The notes: generated by a model from the sequence alone, not told the origin. Shown: positions 36,561 through 48,439, numbered from the stretch's first letter. The stretch is 64,000 nucleotides of DNA from Uranotaenia lowii (GCF_029784155.1 NC_073693.1:112592683-112656682); one strand, 5' to 3'. Translations and numbers: made by a program.

Positions 36561-37049
36561 AGATTCAGGGATCAGGTACTATTGCAGACGGGTTGTAGTA
36601 AGGGGCTCGAGTAAATTTCCCGTAGAAGTTTTCCGAACCAAAGTCTTTGGAATTTGGTGACAAGCGCGGGTCCAAAACAGTCTGCTCTCGATTCGGCACA
36701 CGACGGGTAGAAAAAAGCCGCGGGTCTAATATCCTAGAGATGCAGCCAAAGAGAGAAAAGAAGACCAAGCAACGGTTGAAGTAGACTGACCCCATCGACG
36801 TGGGGCTGTCGAGTAGAGTGCGTCCGATCAAGGCAACATCGCGTTCGTGCGTCGTAGGATAATCCATCTTCGGGAAGTACCTGAGTAGTGCGGCTCTCAA
36901 TGATCAAAGCTACGGGAATGATACTCTACCTTCATCGCTGTGTAAATTTTTGGGAAAGGGTTATTCCTCGGCCAGGGAATACCTAAGAGTAGAGTGAATC
37001 TCGACGCTGGGCGTTAAGTAGTTGTTTGTTAGTTGTAGTAGTTGCGATA
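36561..37049. other. Unassigned, with a partial match to the inserted repeat
   Basis: CTGCTCTCGATTCGGCACACGACGGG near 36680 resembles the start of the repeat copies at 33112 and 37050. The rest is not recognised. Confidence 0.4.
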
Positions 37050-37690
37050 AGTACCGATCGTGTGCTGTGAAAGGCGCGAGTTTGGGATAAGCTACTATCG
37101 AACGGCACATGACGGACAAAAGGTGGCGAACCTCAAATCCTGGAGATAAAAGGTTAGGTTCCGAATCGTCAGAGGGGAAGTGAGACCTTGAGTCTCCAAG
37201 AGGAGGCATGTGGCAACCCCGAGTCTTTAGAAAAGAAGTCGGAACACGAAGGGCAAGAGAAAATATCAAGCCTCGAGTCAATAAGAGGAGGAGTATACGT
37301 GTTTACTTTGAGTCATTACGAAGAGAGGCCAGATCTCGAGTCGTTAGAGGAGAGATCTGGCCTTGAGCCGTGCAGAGAAAAGGTATATGTACATGAACCT
37401 CGAGCCGATGCGAGGAGAGGTCGGATCTCGATTCTTGAGAGGAGAGATCTGGACTGGAGATTTTCGTAGAAACCTCGAGTCATTGCGAGGAAATTTCGGT
37501 TCTCGAGTCGTTAGAGAAGAATTCAGGCTTCGATACGTAATGATGTGAGATATTGCTGCAGGTGGTCTCGTTTATGAGCATTGCCTATTCGCGGTAGTGT
37601 GCTTCTAACTACCGTGAATAGACTTCCAACTATTTATCACAGGATAGTTTGTTAAACGACCCGTAAAAATGATTTACTACCTGGGTTAAC
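37050..37690. repeat. TCGAGTCGTTAGAGGAGAG repeat, copy 2
   Basis: This parallels 33112-34152: the start GTGTGCTGTGAAAGGCGCGAG, the phrase GGTGGCGAACCTC, the diverged 50-60 base units (37300-37530), GGTCTCGTTTATGAGCATTGCC and the end TTAACAACTAAT. It lacks the MITE seen in copy 1 and is shorter near its right end. The open frames inside it are by-products of the repeat. Confidence 0.65.
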
Positions 37691-38564
37691 AACTAATAAA
37701 AAAAAGGCTGACTGGGCAATCCCATTAATATCTTAAACATACAATTTAAGATATTAGCATGTTCGGCATCAAATCGAAGTTTCATGATAGAAAATTTCCA
37801 ATAAAACAGATCGGTAGCAATGCTGCCAGATTTTTAATTTGATTCCTTAGAATCAATAAAAAAGCACATGTTAAGGTGTTGATCGCATTTTTGTATTTTA
37901 AATCGGACTTGAAGTATGAAATGTGTTTTTGACACCCCGTTTAGTTTATTTATACAACAACAAAAAATATCCCTTCGCTAAACCATTATCATCAGAATCG
38001 TCACCACGCGATGCCGCGAGCTATTTTTAGCCGGTCGTCTCGTGAAAATTGGCAAAATTACCGCCCAGTGACAAATGGAAAACGGCCGCGCCGGTGTAAC
38101 CCATACACATACACACACACATGATCCGTTTGCATCCCATCGCTAGCTGCATCTTGCGAAAAACATCATGCGGTGTGAAATAAAGTTGCTATTTTTTTGT
38201 TCATTTTTGCATACCTTAGGATGAGTCTGTACGTATCGGCGATAGGATGATATTCGTGAAAGAGCTAGGATGCTATGCATTGGATTGATTCGATACGGCT
38301 AAGTAGGTAGGTCAGGGTCGAATCGATTTATTGTGAGTAAATGCACAACATATCGAGGGGGGAAATACATCTCTTTTAGTCGGAGGCTTGGCCAGTTTGT
38401 TCGATGGCAGACGTGTATCGTTCTATGGCTAAGATTATTTCTTTTAAAGCTGAGTGTTTTTAAGAGTTTGATTACTGACTACTTCTTTACTCGATAGCTT
38501 ATACGAATCTGTATGCAAGGTCTTAAAATCTAATGATGTTTTTATTTCTTTCTTCCCTTTCCAG
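37691..38564. other. Intronic or intergenic sequence with a strong splice acceptor at its end
   Basis: The stretch is AT-rich with a short CA run near 38105. It ends in a long pyrimidine tract, TTTCTTTCTTCCCTTTCCAG (AG at 38563-38564), a good acceptor. An exon from 38565 would have stops in every frame before the coding part, so it could be a 5' untranslated start of an alternative transcript. Confidence 0.4.
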
Positions 38565-38896
38565 TGATATGTGTACCATGTTGATGCAGAATAGATATCC
38601 TGGGCAGTTATGATGATAAGTAAAGTAAAAAATCTGTGTAATACTGTGTTAGTGTTGGTGCAAATAGTGCAACGTATCCAGAAGTTAGTGTCCATTGGAA
38701 AAGATCACAACCATCCACGGTGGGGGTTTTGGGGTTGTTCTGTGACTACCGCTTAGTGGGTTATCCCTCAAGAGGAAGAAAGAGGTTTCGTGAGTGCATC
38801 CTCCCTGGGGAAAAAGGGTGCTAGGGGGAGGGTATCGTGTCATTTTATTTCTACCGAAAACGAGGGCACCGACAACGGCTCGGTGAGTTTCGGCAG

Positions 38897-39727
38897 CCGA
38901 AGTGGCCCCCCGAAATGTGTCCAGTGGTGCCGCGGGGGCCAGCCGAACGTTCGGGCTGATTTCGTTGCTGCTGACAACGTGTCTGCTCTCGGTGGCAAAT
39001 CCCCTCGCGGTGCCGCCAGCTTCGGCACAGGTTCAGCAGATTCTCCGGCGGCATCCCGGTGAAGGTCGATCCTTGAATAGTGCGGCGCGTAGTGGTGCGA
39101 AATTGTTAGCCGGGTTTTCGTCCTCGATGTCAACGAAGCTTTCGTCGCAACGATATGACGCGCAACGGAGAGTCGATTCGGTTGGCTCCGTTGATTTGGC
39201 CCGCAATTGGCCGGATATTCCGCCGGATTTGTACAACATTACTCTCAGTGCAATGAAGCAGTACATCCGCAGTCAACTGAATTCCAGTCGGTTTGAAAAG
39301 GTTCCCCGGAAACGGTCACATCATCATTCGGATGCCGACATCGATTTCTACCAAAAGCTTAAAGAGTTCAATAATTCTCAGTCGGCTTTAATGCTTGGTC
39401 CGATCGATCCCCATATCAATAAATCCTCTGCCACTTTCCTTGATCTTCCTCTAATTGATAATCACGGCAATCAGCACCAGGATCCCAGTCTCCAGATTGA
39501 CGATCCAACGGTTTTATTGGGGCAGCATGGTTGTGGTGAAACTGGGAGTGATGACAGCGTTTCCGGGGTCGAAGTTTCTGCGACTGCTGCGGGTAGCGGT
39601 GCCAGTGCTATCAATGCCAAGGATTACAACGTGCTGATGGATGATCCTCGAGGGTACATTATGCCGCAAGATACTCGTCGACCGGAAAAGACTACCCACT
39701 GGGATTCGGCGTTCGTCAAACATAAAG
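38897..39727 (+). CDS. Exon of a secreted-protein precursor, family not recognised
   Basis: An open frame of about 276 codons ends at the donor AAAG|GTGTGT (exon end 39727, phase 1). Counting from the GTG at 38902, residues 16-33 (TFGLISLLLTTCLLSVAN) form a signal-peptide-like hydrophobic core, with a plausible cleavage after PPASA. The rest is hydrophilic and poor in cysteine, with N-glycosylation sequons at about residues 112, 127, 157 and 173, a basic PRKRSHHH stretch and a Ser/Ala/Gly-rich region (214-237). Codon use and GC content stand out from the flanks. It may be the prodomain of a secreted ligand or another extracellular protein. No in-frame ATG precedes the signal peptide: an in-frame TGA sits at 38884-38886. 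The start codon must therefore lie in an upstream exon or be non-AUG. Confidence 0.7.
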
Positions 39728-41471
39728 GTGTGTGTTGTTTTTGAAATAGTTTGAATTATTTTATATTTTAATAAGCAACGAATTCAAATGTCAGTAATTG
39801 TTCAACGAAACGAACGAGGCTATGCGTTGGAAATAGCATAGATTCCTCTTCTTCAACTGTTCGTTTAAAAGTCGTTTCTAACAGAGTACAAGAACTGGAT
39901 AAGGATCTATGGCAAACAATATCACGTTACGGAGGCCTACTCCATCGCTCTCCTTGTAATACGGCCTTGCCAAATACCGATCGTATTTGGCTAATTTAGC
40001 AATCCACCCTCGGTGTTTCGAACTACAAAATTTGATCTTAATAATTTATCTGTTTAGCCTGACTTGCCCATTTTTTCATGAAAGTCGGTGTGGGAAGTCT
40101 GTTCGCAAGTTATCGGCTGAAAGGACGGCTGAAAAGACGGCTGCAAATACGGCTTAAAAGACGGCTGAAAAGACGGCTGAAAGGACGTGCATCCTGCCTC
40201 ACTAGAAATCGTTTTCTAACTGAGGACACGTTCCAGCTGAGTGCGGACAGTGAGGCAGAATGTTAGAGGGATACGATATTCTCTCGTTAAGACCTAACGG
40301 TCGAGAGACGTGATGAACTCTCTGGGAGAACACACTGTAATCCTTGGCTACACATCTCCCCCCTAAACAAAGGAGTTGCAAAAAACATAAGCCAATCTCA
40401 ATTTTTTTCATTAATTTTCAACCTCAAAATACTAGAATAAAATAAATCAAAAGAAAACTTGCAACCTTTACCTGCATTAACTTCTATCTTAATCAATACA
40501 AAATTAAAAAGTAAACTCCATTATTTCTATTTTTCGAATAACTAAGAGAAGATCGACATTTGATTATACGTTCCACAAAGAAGAACAACTTTATACCTTG
40601 ATGGCAAATTTTCCGATATTCAATGGAACATTTAGTTATGATTTCAAATTCTGAGTGTCAAACCAGATCACATTGATTTTATGTCTAACAACAACTGAAA
40701 ATTTCAATTCTTGACTTATCTTCAGCTAGACATACCCTCGCATCTGGGACCTTTGAATTTTTCAAACGGTGTAAGTATTTCTTATGGAATTTTTAATACC
40801 ATGTCGAGCTCAAGCCACTGTTCTGATATGCATTACCAGTCGAACATCTGGTTTTTACTCTATTAAAACTAAAAAATTGTTTTCATAGTGGAATTCTTTA
40901 AATCATATTGAAATTTTTCTTTTGTTGGACCTACCATCGCATCAATCCGTAAATTGGAAAATTTTCAAATATTATCAAATTGTATACTAAAATTCCTACT
41001 ATCCTGAATTAACATATAAATGGACGTACGAACTTCTCACCTTCTTTATGCTTTCATGCCTTTCTAAATGCTCGGTACTCAAAGGCCCTGATTGTTGACA
41101 AGTCAAATATTTTTTTCGCAAATCTTTTAAGCTTTTAAGAGATAGTTGATTTTATCGTCTTCTTTATTTTTATTATTTTACAGTCAAGTTGATTTATACG
41201 AGCTTCCATGAAAGGTTATCTCCAAGCTTTAATAAACTTTCGTCCGTACTCAAAATTTCACTCTTGGACGAGATGTGCTGGAACGACTTAGAACTCCCAT
41301 TGCGATAATACTTTGCTGATGGTGTTCCGTTTCAACGCTTGCTTAGTTTATCTCTTTTTCATCGAACATTTCGTCTCAACACTTCCAAGTTTATCTAAAA
41401 TGATCTTTAAAAAAACTCTAGAAAAATAGCCTCTAGATCCTATTGTTACAATTAACTCACAAAAAACTTTA
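39728..41471 (+). other. Downstream intron or intergenic sequence
   Basis: It begins with the GTGTGT donor of the secreted-protein exon. No following exon was recognised in the window, so the rest of that gene probably lies further right or beyond. A short minisatellite is listed separately. Elsewhere nothing is recognisable. Confidence 0.45.
40112..40190 (+). repeat. 13-bp minisatellite, about six units
   Basis: Units of the form AAAAGACGGCTGA (variants AAAGGACGGCTGA, CAAATACGGCTTA) run in tandem. They keep one frame open and translate to a basic RLKRRLKGR-like repeat, probably without meaning. Confidence 0.75.
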
Positions 41472-41832
41472 CAAGTGGACCTTCAAAACACTCTTCAAGT
41501 TGGTCCTCCAAATCCAACGTAAACTCGTAAAGTGAACCTTCAAAACACTTTTCATGTTGGTCCTCTCAATCCAACGTAAACTCGTAAAGTGGATCTTCAG
41601 AACATTTTTCGTGTTGGTCCTCCCGATCCAACGTTAATACGTAAAGTGGACCTTCAGAGCACTCTTCATGTTGGTTCTTCCCAATCCAACGTAAACTCGA
41701 AAAGTGAACCTTCAGAACACTCTTCATGTTGGTCCTCCCGATCCAACGCAAACTCGTAAAGGGAACCTCCAGAACAATTTTCATGGTGGTCCTCTCAATC
41801 CAACGTAAACTCGTTAAGTGGACCTTCAGAAT
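41472..41832. repeat. 57-bp minisatellite, just over six units
   Basis: Units carry AAGTGGACCTTCAGAACACT, then TTCATGTTGGTCCTC and ATCCAACGTAAACTCGTA. The period is 57 bases with one or two indels, so reading frames stay largely open. The minus strand gives a 19-residue repeat with SLRWIGRTNMK. Copies differ at 5-15 percent of positions by eye. Confidence 0.85.
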
Positions 41833-41834
41833 GG

Positions 41835-42838
41835 CCGATCGACTCACGAATATGCCGATTGAGATTCAAAAGCAGCATCATCAACGTGCACAGTCCTCAC
41901 CTAGGAAGTATCGATGACGACAAAGACGAATTCTACGCGCAGCTGCAGCATGAATATGGCCGCTGCCCAAATCATGATATCAAGATCGTCATCGGGTTCT
42001 TAACGCTCAGGTCGACCAGGAGGATGAATTCAAACCCACGAAAACGGTCTAAGACTCATAGACTTCGCCACCTCCAAACGATTGCCCGTACCTTTTTCGA
42101 GCACCGTCTCCCATACAAGTACACCTGGAAATCACCGTACAAAACGCAATCACAGATCGACCACGTATTGAAAGACAGCCGGCACTTCTCGAACAAGTTG
42201 ACCGCCTACACCGGTTGATGGTCCGAATCTGGGACACAGAACAGATACCGGAGGAGTGGATGGAGGGGCTAATATGTCCCATCTACAAGAAGGGTGACAA
42301 ATTGGACTGTGAGAACTACCGAGCAATCACTGTCCTCAATGCCGACTACACAGTATTGTCCCGAATTTTCTCCGCCGCCTAACGCCACTAGCAAACCAAT
42401 TCGTTGTAAGTCATCAGACCGGCTTCATGGAAGGATGGTCAATGACGGATTAGATCTACACATTACGGCAAATCCTTTAAAATTGCTGTGAATACCAAGT
42501 CCCTACGCACCAGCAATTCATCGACTTCAAAGCCGCAAACGACACGATCTACCGTGAAGAACTATGGAAAATCATGGACCGGAACGGCTTTTCCGGGTAG
42601 CTGACCAGACTGATCAAGACGATGGTGGATGGAATGCAGTGCTGTGTGTAGATTTCGGGTGAATTGTCGAGTTCTTTCGAATCGCGCAGGGGGCTTCGAC
42701 AAGGCGATGGCCTGTCCTGCATGATGTTCAAAGTGGCGCTAGATGGTGTTATTCGACGAGCGATGGGCGAAATGAGGCGCACGATGTTCAACAGATCCAT
42801 TCGACTTATCTGCTTTGACGACGACATTGATATAGTCT
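41835..42838 (+). pseudogene. Dead LINE: endonuclease joined to reverse transcriptase
   Basis: The plus strand gives an endonuclease end: NVHSPHLGSIDDDKDEFYAQL, PNHDIKIVIGF, then PYKYTWKSP and SQIDHVL (about 41880-42170). This is followed with little spacing by RT pieces: [20 protein letters not shown] and [18 protein letters not shown] (42225-42345), QTGFMEG, FIDFKAANDTI, GLRQGDGLSCMMF and ICFDDDIDIV. The catalytic box reads FDDD instead of FADD. Material between endonuclease and RT appears deleted. It stops right after the catalytic box, just upstream of where the 8446 fragment begins in protein terms, so both may be one family. Confidence 0.75.
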
Positions 42839-43929
42839 GAGAATATTTGTTAAACTATTTCACGTCATGTTAAATTATTTCACGTCAATTTAAACTACAA
42901 GTTGAAAGTTTAAAATCTGCAGAAAATGAGAATGAGAAATTTGATTTGATAAAATATTTTTCATTCAAGTTTTCTCCACACCAACTTGTAAACTAGTTAT
43001 TATATTTTATTCAATCACGTTCTTCAGATTGCATGAACCTTAAATTTGGATAGGAACACAATTACGAATTAAAAACTGATGCATTAATATTTGAAAAACT
43101 TTGCTCATATTCTTGCGATAATTACATTTTAAACATCAAATGAATGGTTATAAACAAGTTTGTTAAAAAAATGTTTTTCGTATTTACTGCAGATTTGATA
43201 CTTTAATCTTGTAAGTAAAATTTCTTAACAAGTTGGTTATGGTTGGTTTGAATACGATAAGACATTGCTTGCCAGATTGCCAAGATTTTGTTCATTTATG
43301 AGCTAAATCGAACATAAAATTGAATTCATTCACAATAAATATAATTACGTAGGTATTTTGCGTTCAAATTGTTTGAGCAAATTTACATGTGCCTTTTCAT
43401 TGAAAATTTTAAACATGGTTAAAAATTGGTTGATGTGTTTTCATAAATAAAAAAACAGTTTTTTAATTCCTTTATTCATTAATTTTGTGAAATAATTTTA
43501 ATATTGGTGGATATTGGAGAAAAATACTCGAAATTGCACGGCCCGGATAAAAACGGAAAAATATTTGATAAGCTTAGGTTCGAATAATTCCAAATTTTGT
43601 GGAACCAAATTTAAAAGTAAACATTAATATTGAATGTCTGTGATCAGATTTCGGATTCTACATTAGGTTTTGAGAGAAGGAACCTGATTCGAAACTTTGC
43701 TTTTAATTTGAAACCTCAACTAGATACATTTTCATATTCGGAATTCATCATTTCAAAATGTGGAAAAAAAAAATTAAAATAACGACTATTACAACATTTT
43801 AATTTTTAATTCTTTTGTAGAATTGGAACTGAAGAAAGTTTAATAATGGTGATCCAGGATTGAAAATTGAAATTTTTATTCAGAATTAATTGAATTTCGA
43901 ATAAATAACTGAAGAAAGACTTAATATTA
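42839..43929. other. AT-rich non-coding stretch
   Basis: Nothing recognisable. Confidence 0.45.
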
Positions 43930-44318
43930 GGCCGGAACAAATTTCAAATCCTTCTTTTGTCACTCAGAGTTGGAACTTCACGAGGGGGGGGACAATAAAA
44001 AATAATGCGAAAAACAAATAAATTGGAATAAATTGCCCAAAATCTTGCGTGCAAAAAATTGCATGCTATATCATAGCACAAAACCTATAAAATAATGAAA
44101 TTTTTTATTGAAAAATTCTATAAATTCAAGAATACACATGGTGAAATTACTTCCATCTTCCATAATTTCTTTTTTGGTTTTGTAATCTTTCGGATACTTG
44201 ATTTTTTTTATCAAAATTTTCATGAAATACTAAAAACTTAATTTATTTCCCCCTTCGGGTTTTTGGAAATTTCGAAGGGGGGGGGAGACATGAGAAGAAA
44301 TTGATATTTGTTCCAGCC
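43930..44318. mobile_element. 389-bp MITE with TTA flanks, PIF/Harbinger-like
   Basis: The ends GGCCGGAACAAATTTCAAAT and (reverse) GGCTGGAACAAATATCAATT are imperfect inverted repeats. TTA lies immediately outside on both sides (43927-43929, 44319-44321), the target duplication expected of PIF/Harbinger elements. Runs of eight or more G near each end are a distinctive internal feature. Non-coding. Confidence 0.6.
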
Positions 44319-45486
44319 TTATTACGCAAAAAATCAGATTTCAAATAAGAGATTTTTTTCTGAGGGTTTTGATACAAATTTCGATAATTGGATCATAATT
44401 GAAAGAAATTCTTATCTGGAACTTAAATTTAAAAAAAAATCGTAGTCAGATTCGGAAATCAGATTTTGAACTAAGGCAGGATTTAGATTCGGAATTCAAA
44501 TAAAAAATTCAGATTCAGGTACAGCTCGAAGTTATGTTTTATAATTAAGATGAACATATCAATGTGAGAATTTCATTAAAGATTCAAATTGTAGGAGGTC
44601 GCAGTTTCATAGTTTTTAAATTTAAATTTAATATTTCATCATAGTCAGTTTGGAAACACAATCCAGCAGAAATCACAAATATAAAATAAAATATCGGTTT
44701 TTTTGAAGATTTCCTTCTTTGAAAAGTGAATTTAATTTAAAAAAATCCCAAGATTCTAATTATAAAATAATTTTTTTTATGAATTTTTATTCGTCAAAGA
44801 ATTTGTACTTTATCTTTAAGCGAAAATTAGCCTGTAAATATATTTTATTGGATTTCATATTGCAAATTAAAAACATACACCGTGTTAGACGGTTGAGGCT
44901 TTACAGACTGAATAAATTATTCAAAACTGCTTAGTTATTCAAAAGAAAGTTATAAACTAATGTTTTAGATTTCAATCGAGTTAACAAGAATAGAAAATGA
45001 ACCTGATCTAAACACTTACATTATCTCTTACTTTTATTTCTAAATAGTTTGTAGTTGAAATGAATTAGGTTATTATTTACTTAAATATTCATTCATTCAG
45101 AAAGTTTTTCTCTTAAATGAAACCATTATTTATTATTTGAAGAAGTATAATTACTCAAAGCTGAATAATTATACAGAAACGCAGAACCTACATATTTTTT
45201 ACACTTCTAAAGTATGACTTGTTCAAGCAAAACTGATATGAGAAAAAATTGTCACCAATTCCCCCCCGTGATCCAGTTCTTCCTATGGCCCTTAGTGGGC
45301 TATTTTTATTTTGCACCTTTTTTTCAAACTTTCCAATCTATTCTTGAATTATCATTTTGAGCAATCCTTTGAGCGGAAAAACATCAGAAAGAAAATTTTA
45401 CACTGACTAATCAAACAATTTAAAACAAGTAGAAAACAAACTTTTTTCTCTCTTTATTCAACCTGAAGAAGGATTTTCTTTTTTGC
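44319..45486. other. AT-rich non-coding stretch
   Basis: No recognisable feature. The 71-codon frame at 44719-44934 is low-complexity and not called. Confidence 0.45.
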
Positions 45487-45502
45487 TGAAAATTTGACTT
45501 AC

Positions 45503-46346
45503 TTACATACTTAATGATCCCACGCCGATCCTCCGGTGCATATGGCCGTGGTAAAAGACCTCCACAGTTCGGATTTCAGCGGCTAGGCTTCGCCGCCACG
45601 AATTTCTGGGTCTGCCTCTTCTTCGATGACCTTCTGGATTCCAATCTAGCGCCTCTCTGCAAATCTCGTTCTCATCTCTTCGCAGCGTGTGCCCAATCCA
45701 TCTCCACTTACGTTCCCGAATCTCGATTTCTAGCGCCTTTTGATGACACCGGCGATGTAGTTCCTCATTCGAGATCCAGTTGCCAGGCCACCAACCGCGG
45801 ATGATATTCCGCAGGCAGCGGTTTACAAATACTTGCAGTTTTCGCGTCGTTACCGCATATGTGCACCAAGCTTCGCACCCGTACAGCAATACGGATTTGA
45901 CGTTTGAGTTGAAGATTCGGATTTTTGTTCGTAGAGAGATCTGGCGTGACCGCCAGATGTTTCGGAGACTCGCAAACGCAAATCGGGCCTTTCTGATCCG
46001 GGTTTCGATGTCTTTCCTGGTACCACCATCAGGCGTTATCTGGCTACCAAGATACTGGAAGCACTCAACTTTCTCAATTTGTTGCCAGCTACCATGAAAC
46101 TGGAGAGATTTCCTGTGTTGATCTCCATCGACTTGGTCTTTCCGACATTGACTTTGAGACCTGCTGCCTTGGAACTTTCGGTGAGGTCGTCGAGTTTGCT
46201 CTGCATGTCTTGTTGTGTTTGGGCGAGCAAAACAATATCGTCTGCCAGGTCAAGGTCGTTCAGTTGCTCCATGGTTGAAGGATTCCACGGCAATCCTCGG
46301 TTCGGTGCACAGTCAATCGATCCAATCAGAATCTCATCCATTACGA
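45503..46346 (-). pseudogene. RTE-like reverse transcriptase, C-terminal part, copy A
   Basis: Minus-strand pieces read MDEILIGSIDCAPNRGLPW, LADDIVLLAQTQQDMQSKL, AAGLKVNVGKTKSMEINT, then in another frame MLYGCEAWCTYAVTTRKLQ, WISNEELHRRCHQ and GHRRRGRPRNSWRRS. The order and motifs fit RTE-clade RT. The residue before ADD is L rather than the usual F or Y. A frameshift separates the two halves. It closely matches copy B at 49793-51871. Confidence 0.8.
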
Positions 46347-46752
46347 TTTGGCTGGTAAACGGTGGATAATGTGCAACACGAGACCCCATAGTGGTCATAT
46401 CACCTCTTATTCACAACTCCTATCTCTACCTTCCCGCGGTGCCGGCTGGGGTGCGAGTAACCTAAGCGGAGATCGGGTACCCAACCCCGGTGGATGCTTT
46501 GGTCGCATGCAGACTGAGAAGGTGGCCGCACGCGTTTGTTCCCCAGGTCAGGGGCGGCGTGCAACAACAACCGAGCGTCTGTTCTCCAGGTCAGGGGCGG
46601 CTCAAACAGCGTCTGTCTTGTAGCAAGCGGCTGAATTTATGAAATGCGGCTCCCGCTAGCTATGTCCAAGATGGCAGCCCCATCGCGCGATAGGGACTTT
46701 AGGCTAACAACCTACTGCTCCCGATTTGAAATTGTTACGGAATCCGAAAGAA
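46347..46752 (+). pseudogene. Inverted 5' segment of the RTE-like insertion
   Basis: GC-rich plus-strand sequence with CCAGGTCAGGGGCGGC twice (near 46541 and 46589). It ends in a frame reading RDFRLTTYCSRFEIVTES, which I associate with the start region of mosquito LINE ORFs. The orientation is opposite to the adjoining 3' half. Confidence 0.55.
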
Positions 46753-46764
46753 TGAAAATTTGAC

Positions 46765-48439
46765 ACTATTTTAAATTCAAAACTGCTCCTCGTGAAAATT
46801 CATTTAGAAGAAAAGTATTTCTCAAAAAAAAGTGCCCAGTTTGGCCCGGGTGCTCGTTTTACCTTTATTTCCCCTTCGTAAAATTATTATTGGATGATAC
46901 GAACAAATATTGAAATACTATAAAAGAATCATTTAAGTTGAAAAACTGTCCAAGTTACAATTTCAACAAAACTTTCTGCTTCATAATTTGTTTCCTGATG
47001 GTATAAATTTCTTCAGATGTTTCGGTCAAAAATGTTTAAGAGTGTTTTTTTCATCCATACAAAGATATATCTATGTACAAAGCTATTTGCTTCTCGAACT
47101 CATTGATTATACTCAGCAATTTAAGGACAGACAGACCGATTAAAAATCGTTAACCAAATTGGTTCCTTAATAACCATAAATTTGGTTTTACTATCCCAAA
47201 CATTAATGCGAAATTTTACTGATTGCTAAATGCTCGACATTCCCGGCTGGATCAGTATTGAAAATCACTTAACGGGCCCAGTGATTAATTAAGTACATTA
47301 AAACACCAAAAGCTGAGCACAAGTTTTTGCTTGCCTACCGGTTTGAGCAGCAGCCAGTGGTATGAGATATTTGTGTAGGGATGCAAGAAAAAACATCCAA
47401 ACCGCAACAATCAAAAGTAGACACATAAACATAAACCATTTAAGAACTCATTTGGAACGATTTGCCTCGCTCCTCGGTCCGGTAATGACTCGAATCAATT
47501 TGAAGAGATTTGCGGGTGTTAAATGGGAGCCATAAATTTACCTGTCAGTCTTAAACGGGGGTGCACTTTTGCATCGAACCAATCCGGACGACAGAAACTG
47601 AGCCGTTTGAATGATGAAAAAATAAAAGTGAGAGTTATAAACAATGCTTAATCCTTTTAAAAAGATCCACGTCCACTTCTCAAGCTGCTGAAGCGATGGG
47701 GTTGACTTGGCTTGAGGTACAGATTAAGGCTAAAAATGGCCACCAGCTGATTTGATGGGCTACCCACCAAAAAGTGTCCTCGTCAATTTCATCAGAAAAC
47801 ATGCAGAAACAGAAGTGGTCATCCAACTCCTCAAAGGATGGATACCGGTCGTAAAATCTTCATCGAAACTGTGTTGCAAACCTCCTTCTCTGTCGTTCAA
47901 TCAGACAATGCTGCCATAATCCGCTTGGATTTGTCTTTCTCGTCATTATGCAGAATTTCAATTACGTGACGTGCGATGCAAATGAAAGTGCGATAAAATC
48001 TGTGGCTATCCTTTTGGGCGTTTTATTTCCTTGGCGGCCGGGTTAATGGACAGAAAATAGCGCTTCTACAGAAGGTAGAAGTGGTTTGGCTTTGCTCGCG
48101 TGTCGTAAAATCGGAAAACAAGGATTCGTGAACCTTTGGTTCAGATGCGTTTCTAAGGAACGTTCAAATCTACAATAATATTGTACTTTAGTTAGAGCTG
48201 TTTTTTAACGACAGGATCAATAATTGATCTAAATAATTTTATTTATGATTCCTCTAATATATGTATTTCAGAATATATAGGCATAGGCGAGACGGGATTT
48301 TTTTTGACAAACCTTGCAATAACCGGGCAGTTGATTTTAAAAATTTCATTCCAAAAACCAGGCTATGTCCGGGTAATATTCGGTCAAATTCGGGGCAGTT
48401 TTCTAAAATATTGGGCATTCTGGACTCGTGGTCTTTTTT
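46765..48439. other. Intergenic, no gene recognised
   Basis: Ordinary composition, somewhat GC-richer at 47230-48100. No exon-like open frame or repeat could be supported. Confidence 0.45.

Larger units (their letters stand above)
45487..46764 (-). mobile_element. RTE-like LINE insertion with 5' inversion and 12-bp target duplication
   Basis: TGAAAATTTGAC at 45487-45498 and 46753-46764 flanks an insertion in two parts. 45499-46346 is the 3' end of an RTE-like element on the minus strand, with a TTAC-type tail next to the left duplication. 46347-46752 is 5' sequence of what appears to be the same kind of element, in plus orientation. The structure is that of twin-primed reverse transcription. 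Confidence 0.75.

Noticed and set aside
38790..39062. An overlapping open frame in a different phase over the start of the secreted-protein exon
   Set aside because: It begins with GTG, has no ATG, and lacks the signal-peptide pattern seen in the frame I favour. It is a shadow in a GC-rich exon.
40260..40360. A possible solo LTR starting TGTTAGAG and ending GGCTACA
   Set aside because: Only about 90 bases, no target duplication and no internal element. The similarity to LTR ends may be chance.
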